From: Lacrimispora celerecrescens | Lineage (GTDB): Bacteria > Bacillota > Clostridia > Lachnospirales > Lachnospiraceae | DNA length: 64,000 bases | Assembly (NCBI RefSeq): GCF_000732605.1 | Contig: NZ_JPME01000025.1 | Span: 1 to 64,000 of the forward strand | Direction: 5' to 3' | In this document: piece after piece, positions 8,657-15,706 of the stretch | Layout: each line of letters opens with the position of its first letter | Numbering within the stretch: position 1 is the stretch's first letter | The notes under the pieces: generated by a model | The model's input: only the letters and a program-made list of their open reading frames with translations | Database searches by the model: none | Told to the model about the DNA's origin: nothing | Position numbers and translations under genes: made by a program

Positions 8657-9469
8657 TTACTTTTCTCTTTTTTCCGCCGCCCCTTTTTTCTTCTTCATGC
8701 TTAAAATCCCTTCCAGCACGCCTCCTCCTATGGAAGTTGCCTTGTCCGAGATCGTGTAGCAGTTTTGGGCGTTTCCTCTGGGATCTATATCTCCTGACTT
8801 CATTCCCTTTGTCACTGTTACACCGTCCTGCAGCAGGCCTCTTACAACGCCTCCCACCAGGGCATATATAGGAGCATCGCCTGAATAGCCAACCAGATCC
8901 CCTTTTTCTACCAGATCGCCGATCATGACCTGGCCTTTAAATGTTCCGTCAGCTGTTGCACGGATAATCCGTTCTTTATCATAACCGCCAATCATGCCTG
9001 GAACTCCTGTGTTGGGAAATGCACTTCCCTCCCAGATGCAGCGGCCTAAGTTATGGCCTCTTTTTGTTTCTACCACCACATGACAGTCAAGCCCTGCCGT
9101 AAAGCCGGGACCAACACCTACTACCACATCGGCGTCGGTTATTCTGGTTCCCAGATTCGTCTTTGCAATAATGGCATCCACCACCACATCCGGCTTCCAG
9201 ACTTCCCGGATTTTGCATTCCTCGTCTACCACCACAGCAACCTGATCTCTTGCTATGGCTTCATTGATTTCCTCCAGGTTATGGCATAAAACTCCGGTGA
9301 TATCTTCCACCTTTGCCTGCCCCTCATAGACTGCCCTGGAAAAAGCTACCGTCCGCCGCACCGTGGTGGGAACGGCGATATCCGTCATCACCAGGTCAAA
9401 ACCGCAGCGCTTCAGCCGGCATCCAATGCCTGTTGCCAGATCACCGGCTCCTTTTATCAATACCTTCAT
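8657..9469 (-). CDS. yqeB: selenium-dependent molybdenum hydroxylase accessory protein YqeB
   Basis: YqeB (EF2563 family) is one of the marker proteins of selenium-dependent molybdenum hydroxylases, enzymes that carry a labile selenium on the Mo centre rather than selenocysteine. The 270-residue chain begins with MKVLIKGAGDLATGIGCRL, a Rossmann-like GxGxxxxG entry, and has GVGPGFTAGLDCHVVVETKRGHNLGR in the middle. The Met at 9469 is chosen over 9541 because it is preceded by GGAGATTATA and begins the conserved fold. It lies between mogA and mocA in the gene train. Its precise chemistry is not settled; handling of selenium or of the Mo cofactor is inferred from phylogenetic co-occurrence. Confidence 0.9.
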   Translation of the reverse strand: MKVLIKGAGDLATGIGCRLKRCGFDLVMTDIAVPTTVRRTVAFSRAVYEGQAKVEDITGVLCHNLEEINEAIARDQVAVVVDEECKIREVWKPDVVVDAIIAKTNLGTRITDADVVVGVGPGFTAGLDCHVVVETKRGHNLGRCIWEGSAFPNTGVPGMIGGYDKERIIRATADGTFKGQVMIGDLVEKGDLVGYSGDAPIYALVGGVVRGLLQDGVTVTKGMKSGDIDPRGNAQNCYTISDKATSIGGGVLEGILSMKKKKGAAEKREK

Positions 9470-9491
9470 TATAATCTCCTGATCTTTTAGT

Positions 9492-9983
9492 TTATTTTCT
9501 GGCGCAATCTCCGCCCCTGCCTGACAGGATTTCCAGGCCATGGGAAAGAGTATCCAGAATGTATTCCAGACTTTCTCTCACCGCTTTGGGACTACCCGGA
9601 AGATTGATGATAAGGGTTGATCCCCGGATGACACTGGCTCCCCTGCTTAACATGGCCCGCTTGGTCACAGTCATGCTGTAAGCCCTTATGGCCTCGGCAA
9701 TCCCCGGCGCATTGCGGTCCGCAACAGCCAGAGTTGCCTCCGGGGTTACATCTCTGGGCGAAAAGCCGGTCCCGCCGGTCGTCAGAACCAGATCGCATTC
9801 CACTTCATCGCTTAAGCGCATGAGTTCTTCTTTTAAGTCTTCTCCTTCATCGGCAAGGAGCCGGTAGCTGACCACTTCATAGCCTGCCTTCTCCAATATC
9901 TCTCTTATGACTGCGCCGCTTACATCTTCCCGTTCTCCGGCAGCTCCTTTGTCACTTAGGGTTACGATTCCAGCTCGGTACAT
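9492..9983 (-). CDS. mogA: molybdopterin adenylyltransferase (MogA/MoaB family)
   Basis: MogA activates molybdopterin by adenylylation before molybdenum is inserted. The 163-residue protein shows GIVTLSDKGAAGEREDVSG at the N-terminus, LTTGGTGFSPRDVTPEAT (about 87-104), the MPT-binding signature of the family, and LIINLPGSPKAVRE near the end. Its start lies inside the 3' end of the MOSC gene (22-bp overlap), so translation is coupled. MoaB proteins have the same fold and in some bacteria do the same reaction, so the two names cannot be told apart here. Confidence 0.88.
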   Translation of the reverse strand: MYRAGIVTLSDKGAAGEREDVSGAVIREILEKAGYEVVSYRLLADEGEDLKEELMRLSDEVECDLVLTTGGTGFSPRDVTPEATLAVADRNAPGIAEAIRAYSMTVTKRAMLSRGASVIRGSTLIINLPGSPKAVRESLEYILDTLSHGLEILSGRGGDCARK

Positions 9984-10405
9984 ACCGTAATTTCATCCCC
10001 TTCCTTCATGAGTCCTCCATGGAGAACTCTTGTAAAGATTCCATTGGTGGGCATAATGCATTCTCCCATTTTCTTGTATATCTCACAGTGGCTGTGACAT
10101 TCCTTCCCGATCTGGGTCACTTCCAAAAGGATATCTCCGCATAATAATCTGGTGCCGATGGGAAGATGAATTAAGTCGATTCCCTGAACAATAACGTTTT
10201 CACCAAAGGCTCCGTTACCAATCTCCGCTCCTCTGGCCTTAAAGTCCTCTATGGTATCAAAGGATAAAAGGCTTACCTGCCGATGCCATTTGCCTGCATG
10301 GGCATCCCCTTCTATCCCGAATTCTTCTATAAAATGCCCTTCTTCCACTCTGGTTTTCTGGGTTCCTTTTTTTTCGCTGATACAGACAGCCATTACCTTT
10401 CCCAT
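9962..10405 (-). CDS. MOSC domain protein
   Basis: A 147-residue stand-alone MOSC (molybdenum cofactor sulfurase C-terminal) domain: FGIEGDAHAGKWHRQVSLLS, then GAFGENVIVQGID and a single family cysteine in IGKECHSHCEIY. MOSC domains bind molybdopterin and often carry sulfur; in this setting, among selenium-hydroxylase genes, transfer of sulfur or selenium to the Mo cofactor is an attractive but unproven role. It starts 4 bp after the moaA stop and overlaps mogA. In other bacteria MOSC-MogA fusions occur, which supports a joint role. Confidence 0.85.
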   Translation of the reverse strand: MGKVMAVCISEKKGTQKTRVEEGHFIEEFGIEGDAHAGKWHRQVSLLSFDTIEDFKARGAEIGNGAFGENVIVQGIDLIHLPIGTRLLCGDILLEVTQIGKECHSHCEIYKKMGECIMPTNGIFTRVLHGGLMKEGDEITVCTELES

Positions 10406-10409
10406 CTGC

Positions 10410-11378
10410 TTATCCTCCTATCTGGTTCATGTTGGGGCCTGTTTCTCCCTGGTCTTCTTCAAAATGATGGCTCTCCGGCTTGTTCCGGATGGTCTGATTC
10501 ATCAGATCAAAAAGACCGTCATCAGAAATGCCTTCACGCAAAGGCCCTTTTATATCTACTCCTGCTGGACTGTCCAGGCAAAGCTTCAAAAATCCGTCAG
10601 ATGTCAGCCTCACCCGGTTGCAGGTACGGCAGAATTTATGGCTGACAGCGCTGATAAAGCCGATAAAGCCCGTTTCATCGCCCCATGTATAATAAACGGC
10701 AGGCCCGTTGCCTTTCACCTTGCGGCTTTCTTTAAGCGCTCCAAATGCCTCCGACAGGATCCCTGCCAGATCATCATTTTCCATTGCTTTGTAATTTTTC
10801 CCCTGGCCAATGGGCATCATTTCGATAAAACGGACCGGGATCTTTCGTTCCATGGAAAAACGGGCAAAAGCCAGTACCTCTTCCTTTGTTAAGTCTTCCA
10901 TGACAGCACAGTTTATTTTTACCTTAAGCCCTGCTGCCTGCGCACTCTTGATTCCTTCCATGACGGAGTCAAAGGAGTCTCTTCTTGTGATCCTGGCAAA
11001 ACGCTGAGGATCTAAAGTATCCAGGCTTACATTGACGCTCGATAAACCTGCAGCCTTTAGCTCCGCTGCTTTTTCCTTTAACAGACAGCCATTGGTGGTC
11101 ATGGTTACATCTTCAATTCCAGGGATCTGCGCCAATTCTTTAATCAGGACTTCTATGTCTTTTCTCACCAAAGGCTCCCCGCCGGTTACTTTTACCTTGC
11201 GGATTCCCAGGCGTGCACTTGCCTCACAGATTCTAACGATTTCCTGATAGGTGAGAATATCCTCGTGGCGAAGAGGGGCAATCCCCTCCTCAGGCATACA
11301 ATAAAGACACCTTAAATTACACCGGTCTGTTACGGATATCCGGATATAATCAATGGTTCTGTTACAGCTATCTTTCAT
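10410..11378 (-). CDS. moaA: GTP 3',8-cyclase
   Basis: MoaA is the radical SAM enzyme that, with MoaC, turns GTP into cyclic pyranopterin monophosphate, the first step of molybdopterin synthesis. The 322-residue chain has the radical-SAM cluster CNLRCLYC at about residues 18-25 and the second 4Fe-4S site in [23 protein letters not shown] (about 250-275). KVTGGEPL is the SAM-binding GGEP motif. The C-terminal GG, needed to activate MoaA, is present (NQIGG at the end). The start lies 11 bp inside moaC. Confidence 0.96.
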   Translation of the reverse strand: MKDSCNRTIDYIRISVTDRCNLRCLYCMPEEGIAPLRHEDILTYQEIVRICEASARLGIRKVKVTGGEPLVRKDIEVLIKELAQIPGIEDVTMTTNGCLLKEKAAELKAAGLSSVNVSLDTLDPQRFARITRRDSFDSVMEGIKSAQAAGLKVKINCAVMEDLTKEEVLAFARFSMERKIPVRFIEMMPIGQGKNYKAMENDDLAGILSEAFGALKESRKVKGNGPAVYYTWGDETGFIGFISAVSHKFCRTCNRVRLTSDGFLKLCLDSPAGVDIKGPLREGISDDGLFDLMNQTIRNKPESHHFEEDQGETGPNMNQIGG

Positions 11379-11886
11379 AGTCCGTCCCCCTGCTGCCTAA
11401 GTCCTTTTCATAAAGTCCGCTTTTCCCGCCATCCTTTTTCAAAAGGCAGATATCACTGAGGATCATCCCTCGGTCCATGGCCTTACACATGTCATAAATA
11501 GTCAGCAGTGCTATATTCACTCCTGTTAAGGCTTCCATCTCCACGCCAGTCTTACCCTGGGTTTTGACCGTACAAACTGCCTCTACCGAAAGCCTTTCCT
11601 CATGAAGCACAAAATCCACTGCGCATTTTGTAAGCATTAGACCATGGCACAATGGGATCAGCTCAGAAGTCCTTTTGGCTCCCATGATACCGGCCACCCT
11701 GGCCACTCCCAGAACATCGCCTTTTTTTGCGGTACCAAGGGAAATAGCTTCAAAAACCTCCTGATTAACCGTAATAAACCCATGTGCAACGGCGATCCTG
11801 TCTGTCTCCGCCTTTTCTCCTACATCTACCATGCGGGCATTTCCCTGTTCATCAAAATGTGTCAGTCCATTCATATTGTTGTTCAA
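11368..11886 (-). CDS. moaC: cyclic pyranopterin monophosphate synthase
   Basis: MoaC completes formation of cyclic pyranopterin monophosphate from the MoaA product. The 172-residue protein has the family segments [31 protein letters not shown] with the catalytic His and Lys surroundings, and [25 protein letters not shown]. The start is probably the TTG at 11886, which has AGGAGAAAGG immediately before it; the in-frame ATG at 11874 is 17 bp from that site and less likely. The C-terminus carries a short extension that overlaps the moaA start. Confidence 0.95.
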   Translation of the reverse strand: MNNNMNGLTHFDEQGNARMVDVGEKAETDRIAVAHGFITVNQEVFEAISLGTAKKGDVLGVARVAGIMGAKRTSELIPLCHGLMLTKCAVDFVLHEERLSVEAVCTVKTQGKTGVEMEALTGVNIALLTIYDMCKAMDRGMILSDICLLKKDGGKSGLYEKDLGSRGTDYER

Positions 11887-11904
11887 CCTTTCTCCTGTAG
11901 TGCC

Positions 11905-12939
11905 TTACCAGCCCTTTCCGAAGCCGCAGTTTGGATAAGTGCATACGTCGCAGGAGAGGCAAAGCCCTCCCTTGCCCAGCTTATCAAGATCTTCCTTTGT
12001 TACCGGATCATCCGCCATAAGTCTTGGAAGCACCAGATCAAATACGGTTCTCTTGGAATACATCACGCAACCAGGAAGTCCAGCTATGGGAATGTTTTTC
12101 CCATCCTCTCTGTAATAGGAAAGTAAGAACATGGCTCCTGGCAGCACTGGAGCTCCGTAGGAGATCACCTCCGCACCTGTATTCCGAATTGCCAGAGGAG
12201 TCTTGTCATCCGGGTCAACGCTCATGCCTCCGCTGACAAGCACCATGTCAGCTCCATTACGGATAAGGTCAAGGATCGCCTCCGTAGTATGCTCCGGATT
12301 ATCATCGGTGACTGTCTGCCCAAGTATCTGGCCGCCCAGATCTTCCACCTTGGCCTTTAATACAGGTCCAAAAGAATCCTTTATTCTGCCATGGAATACT
12401 TCGCTTCCTGTGGTTACGATTCCCACCTTTTTATCCAGATAAGGCAGCACGGCAAAGATCTTCTTACCGGCGCAAACCTCTCTTGCTTCTTCCATCTTTT
12501 CCTTTTCAATGACAAGAGGAATGATCCTTGTCCCGCAAAGCTTGTCCCCAGGCTCAACAGGAGTATTAGGGTGTCTGGAAGCGATCATCATGTTCCCTAA
12601 GCTGTTTATTTTATCTAAAAGTCCGGTATCTATTTTTAACAAGCCCCGAACAGTTGATTTCAATTCAATTTTACCTTCCTTTACCTCGCTGCGATCCATA
12701 TGATCACCAATACAAAGGCTGCAAAGGATTTCAGCAGCTTCATTTTCATGGTAAAGGGAATCATCCTTTTCCCAAACATATATGTGTTCTTTTCCCATGG
12801 ACAGCAGCACCGGAATATCCTCCTCTGTCACCACATGTCCTTTTCTGAATCTTGCATCCTTCATGACTCCCGGTATAATCTGAGTCATATCATGGCAGAG
12901 AACCTGTCCTACCGCATCGACTGTCTTGATTTCTTTCAT
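11905..12939 (-). CDS. MoeA-like molybdopterin-binding protein with Cys-rich tail
   Basis: A 344-residue protein with a MoeA/MogA-like molybdopterin-binding domain: GIVTTGSEVFHGRIKDSFGPVL and LVSGGMSVDPDDKTP (about 175-265) are the MPT site, followed by PVLPGAMFLLSYY and IAGLPGCVMYSKR. MoeA normally inserts molybdate into adenylylated molybdopterin. The protein is shorter than E. coli MoeA (about 410) and ends in an unusual cysteine cluster, CLSCDVCTYPNCGFGKG, which could bind a metal or hold selenium or sulfur. Comparable proteins occur in clostridia beside selenium-dependent hydroxylases. Start after AAAGGAGAGGGAAC. Confident as an MPT-binding protein, less so as the molybdate insertase. 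Confidence 0.85.
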   Translation of the reverse strand: MKEIKTVDAVGQVLCHDMTQIIPGVMKDARFRKGHVVTEEDIPVLLSMGKEHIYVWEKDDSLYHENEAAEILCSLCIGDHMDRSEVKEGKIELKSTVRGLLKIDTGLLDKINSLGNMMIASRHPNTPVEPGDKLCGTRIIPLVIEKEKMEEAREVCAGKKIFAVLPYLDKKVGIVTTGSEVFHGRIKDSFGPVLKAKVEDLGGQILGQTVTDDNPEHTTEAILDLIRNGADMVLVSGGMSVDPDDKTPLAIRNTGAEVISYGAPVLPGAMFLLSYYREDGKNIPIAGLPGCVMYSKRTVFDLVLPRLMADDPVTKEDLDKLGKGGLCLSCDVCTYPNCGFGKGW

Positions 12940-13030
12940 GTTCCCTCTCCTTTCGTTCTTGGCATAATTATGTTATTCTCAAGTAAGAATATCCACCTTT
13001 GCAGAAAAATCTTCATATCCTTTCATTATA

Positions 13031-13390
13031 TCATTTGGGAAAATATTTGTAAAATAATTCTTCCACTGCTGCTTCTGCTTCCTCTGCAAAAGCCAGATAT
13101 TGGTTCAAGAATTTTTCACCTTCCTCAGTTAAAACGGTGGTTCCCCCATTTTCCCCACCTCTTCTTCCTTCCATCAGGGAAAATCCAAGATCCTCTTCTG
13201 CTCTGTTAATAATCTTCCACGCTTTCGAATATGCCATATTCAGTTCCTGGCAGGCAGCCGAAAGGGACCCCCTCTCCCTGACAAGCTTCATTAAAGATGC
13301 CATTCCAGGACCGAAGTTGCGCTCATCATAGTAAACGCGGAGTTTTAAATGATACTTAAGCGTTCGTTCCTCTTTTTTTATTTCTTCCAT
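13031..13390 (-). CDS. ModE N-terminal-type winged-helix regulator
   Basis: A 119-residue winged helix-turn-helix protein like the DNA-binding half of ModE: GPGMASLMKLVRERGSLSAACQELNMAYSKAWKIINRAEEDLGF, then RRGGENGGTTVLTEEG as the wing. The molybdate-binding (TOBE) half of ModE is absent, so it may sense nothing by itself or have another ligand. In many anaerobes such short ModE-like proteins sit among Moco and selenium-hydroxylase genes, as here between yqeC and the MoeA-like gene. Start after AAAAGGATCAGA. Its binding site in this window is not identified. Confidence 0.85.
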   Translation of the reverse strand: MEEIKKEERTLKYHLKLRVYYDERNFGPGMASLMKLVRERGSLSAACQELNMAYSKAWKIINRAEEDLGFSLMEGRRGGENGGTTVLTEEGEKFLNQYLAFAEEAEAAVEELFYKYFPK

Positions 13391-13402
13391 TCTGATCCTT
13401 TT

Positions 13403-14200
13403 CTATGATGTAAAGAAACTGGTCATCACGCAGCGCCTGGCCCAATCTTCTCCCAGGCATTCCATAACACGGATTCCATCGGACAGCCTGTTTTCATGAT
13501 CGGCCTTATTTAATAAAATCCGGTATTCCATGGATTCCGCTCCCTTTCTGGTTCCATTGCTGCTTACAAGAATCCTGGCTGCCTGGTCCGGTGTAATAAG
13601 ACTTTTTCCTGTCTGCCAGCCAAATGCGGATTCTGCCAGCTCCCACCGGAAGCACTTTTCTTCCCAGGGACTTCCGATGGCATCAAGGCCGGCACAACCG
13701 ATCACTCCATAGGTACCTTTTAAAAGTACAGGCTCCCCTTCCTTCGGGATCTTTAAAGGCAGACGTTTTGCTCCGTCCGCCTCTACAAGAAGCACATCGG
13801 TAAGACTTGAAAGCTGCTCCAATTCCTGGAGAGCCATCCCCTTTAACTTACCCTCAGCTGCAGGCTGCCCTGTCACCAGAACCTGGCCTGCATGGCCAGA
13901 ATGCCATTCTTCCCTGTCTTTTAAGAAATCTTTTACAGTATCGGCCCGGTCTGCCAGCACTACCTTTCGGTCTTCAGGGTAGAATGTGTGGGTGCTGGTG
14001 GTAACAATCACACGTTTTCCCATGGCCGCCAGTTCATCGGCCAGGGAAAACATGGTGGTGGTCTTACCGCCGCCGCCGGTTAAGCAAATGACCATATGAT
14101 CCTTAAGAGGAAATCCCAAGGCTTCCCACAGAGAATCCCGCCTTGTCACAGCCGGTTTTTCTCCATAGCCATGAAAGGTATAGACATTCTTCAATCCCAT
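13403..14200 (-). CDS. yqeC: selenium cofactor biosynthesis protein YqeC
   Basis: YqeC is the second marker protein of labile-selenium molybdenum hydroxylases. The 265-residue chain is a P-loop ATPase: VICLTGGGGKTTTMFSLADELAAMGKRVIVTTSTHTF (about residues 33-70) gives the Walker A and the strand after it, and VLLVEADGAKRLPLKIPKEGEPV (about 130-155) is the family Walker B-like region. It begins 2 bp after the hydA stop, so hydA and yqeC are one coupled unit; selenium-cofactor assembly and purine catabolism are thus translated from one message. Its biochemical step is unproven. Confidence 0.9.
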   Translation of the reverse strand: MGLKNVYTFHGYGEKPAVTRRDSLWEALGFPLKDHMVICLTGGGGKTTTMFSLADELAAMGKRVIVTTSTHTFYPEDRKVVLADRADTVKDFLKDREEWHSGHAGQVLVTGQPAAEGKLKGMALQELEQLSSLTDVLLVEADGAKRLPLKIPKEGEPVLLKGTYGVIGCAGLDAIGSPWEEKCFRWELAESAFGWQTGKSLITPDQAARILVSSNGTRKGAESMEYRILLNKADHENRLSDGIRVMECLGEDWARRCVMTSFFTS

Positions 14201-14202
14201 GA

Positions 14203-15576
14203 TTACAGCTCCATACGGCTCTTTCTAGGAACATAAGAACCGGTTTTCTCCAATACGACCTTACCGTCTTTAGCAGCCAGACAGCCCTTTAAGAATACAA
14301 GTTCTGCTTTTCCCTTGACAGAGGTTCCTTCAAAAGGACAATAATCCACATTTGCCACCTGGTTTTCTACAGACATCGTCCACTGAACCTCCGGATCCCA
14401 CACAACGATATCCCCATCGCTTCCTGGAGCAATGGCCCCTTTCTGTGGATAAACGCCGTAAAGCTTTGCCGGATTCTCTGACAGCACACGGCACATCTGC
14501 TCCAGCTTTAAGTTATGCTCCAGAACACCGAAGCTGTATATGAGAACAGGACGGGATTCCACGCCCGGCATTCCATTTGGGATCTTTGTAAAATCTTCTT
14601 TTCCCGCCGCCTTCTGGTTGGTAGTAAAGCTGCAGTGATCCGTTGCGATAGTCTGGATATGATTCTTAAGAAGAGCATTCCACAGCCTGGTGCTGTCCTT
14701 TTCTTTCTTAATAGTGGGAGAAATCACATACTTGCTGCCCTCAAAGCCGGGGAGGTCATATACGCTCTCATTAAGAAGCAGATACTGGGGACAAGTTTCC
14801 AGATAAATCTCCTGCCCGCGCTCCCTGGCATATTTCACTTCCTGATAACCCTCGCCTGAGCTTAAATGGACGATGATCACCGGAGCATCTGCAAGGCCTG
14901 CGATTTTTAACAGCCTGCCAATGGCTTCCGCCTCTACGGCTGCCGGTCTGGTCTTTTTATGGGTGCTGACGGACAAATTACCTTTTGCCTTCTCTTCTTC
15001 CACCAGTGCTTCGATGAGTCCCATATTTTCACAATGGATACCGGCAATTCCGCCGACTTCCTTTAACCGCTTCAGCACCTGATAGATTTTCTTATCATTT
15101 AAGTACATCTCATCATAAGTCATGTATAGTTTGAAAGAGGTTACGCCGCCAGCAACAATTTCTTCCAATTCCTTGCTGATAGAAGGGTTCCAGTCGGAGA
15201 TCGCCAGGTGGAAACCATAGTCACAGGATGCGTTTCCATCTGCTTTTTTATGCCAGTTTTCCAGGGCTTTCTCCAGGGTCTCTCCCTGATACTGAGTAGC
15301 AAAATCAATGATCATGGTAGTACCGCCTGATAAAGCGGCCTTTGTTCCTGTTTCAAAATTATCTGCCGTCACCGTACCTGCCACATGAAGATCAAAATGC
15401 GTATGCGCATCAATGAAACCTGGGAACAATAGCTTTCCCGTTACATCAATCACCTCTGCTTCTTCATCCCGGATCCCTGCTTCCACTGCCTGGATCTTTC
15501 CCTCATCCATGAGCACATCCGCCTGGACCAGGCCGCTTCCAGATACTACTGTTCCACCTTTTAATAGTGTTTTCAT
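14203..15576 (-). CDS. hydA: D-hydantoinase/dihydropyrimidinase family amidohydrolase
   Basis: A 457-residue zinc amidohydrolase that opens cyclic ureides such as hydantoins or dihydropyrimidines. The metal site is seen as GFIDAHTHFD (about 54-63), the carbamylated-lysine region GVTSFKLYMTYDEMY (Lys about 150), and IVHLSS and ATDHCSF further on. In the anaerobic urate cluster this gene (often called hyuA or ygeZ) is expected to hydrolyse a ring-opened or reduced purine intermediate. It follows ygfK after a hairpin (15627-15659) and overlaps closely with yqeC. Substrate is inferred from context; a true dihydropyrimidinase cannot be excluded. Confidence 0.88.
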   Translation of the reverse strand: MKTLLKGGTVVSGSGLVQADVLMDEGKIQAVEAGIRDEEAEVIDVTGKLLFPGFIDAHTHFDLHVAGTVTADNFETGTKAALSGGTTMIIDFATQYQGETLEKALENWHKKADGNASCDYGFHLAISDWNPSISKELEEIVAGGVTSFKLYMTYDEMYLNDKKIYQVLKRLKEVGGIAGIHCENMGLIEALVEEEKAKGNLSVSTHKKTRPAAVEAEAIGRLLKIAGLADAPVIIVHLSSGEGYQEVKYARERGQEIYLETCPQYLLLNESVYDLPGFEGSKYVISPTIKKEKDSTRLWNALLKNHIQTIATDHCSFTTNQKAAGKEDFTKIPNGMPGVESRPVLIYSFGVLEHNLKLEQMCRVLSENPAKLYGVYPQKGAIAPGSDGDIVVWDPEVQWTMSVENQVANVDYCPFEGTSVKGKAELVFLKGCLAAKDGKVVLEKTGSYVPRKSRMEL

Positions 15577-15626
15577 AAAATATCTACTTCCTTTCTTTCA
15601 GCTGCCAACATGTTCAAAGCTTGAAA

Positions 15627-15659
15627 GGCGCAGGGAGAAACTCATTCTCCAACTGCGCC
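15627..15659 (-). terminator. hairpin between ygfK and hydA (attenuator-like)
   Basis: GGCGCAG and GGAGAA pair with TTCTCC and CTGCGCC around a short loop. On the minus strand the stem is followed only by TTTC, so it is a weak terminator or a processing/stability hairpin that may lower hydA and cofactor-gene output relative to ygfK. Confidence 0.55.
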
Positions 15660-15706
15660 GATTCATTGCCAATACAATTACTTATTCTTTTATTTCCGGG
15701 TTTTTA

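Noticed and set aside
10251-10892. 213-codon plus-strand ORF
   Set aside because: It lies antisense to moaA and the MOSC gene, whose products are unmistakable; its translation has no domain and no ribosome site.
12940-13030. A molybdenum-cofactor riboswitch before the moeA-like gene
   Set aside because: The gap is about 90 bp and shows only a 5-bp hairpin; it is too short and lacks the multi-stem Moco RNA.
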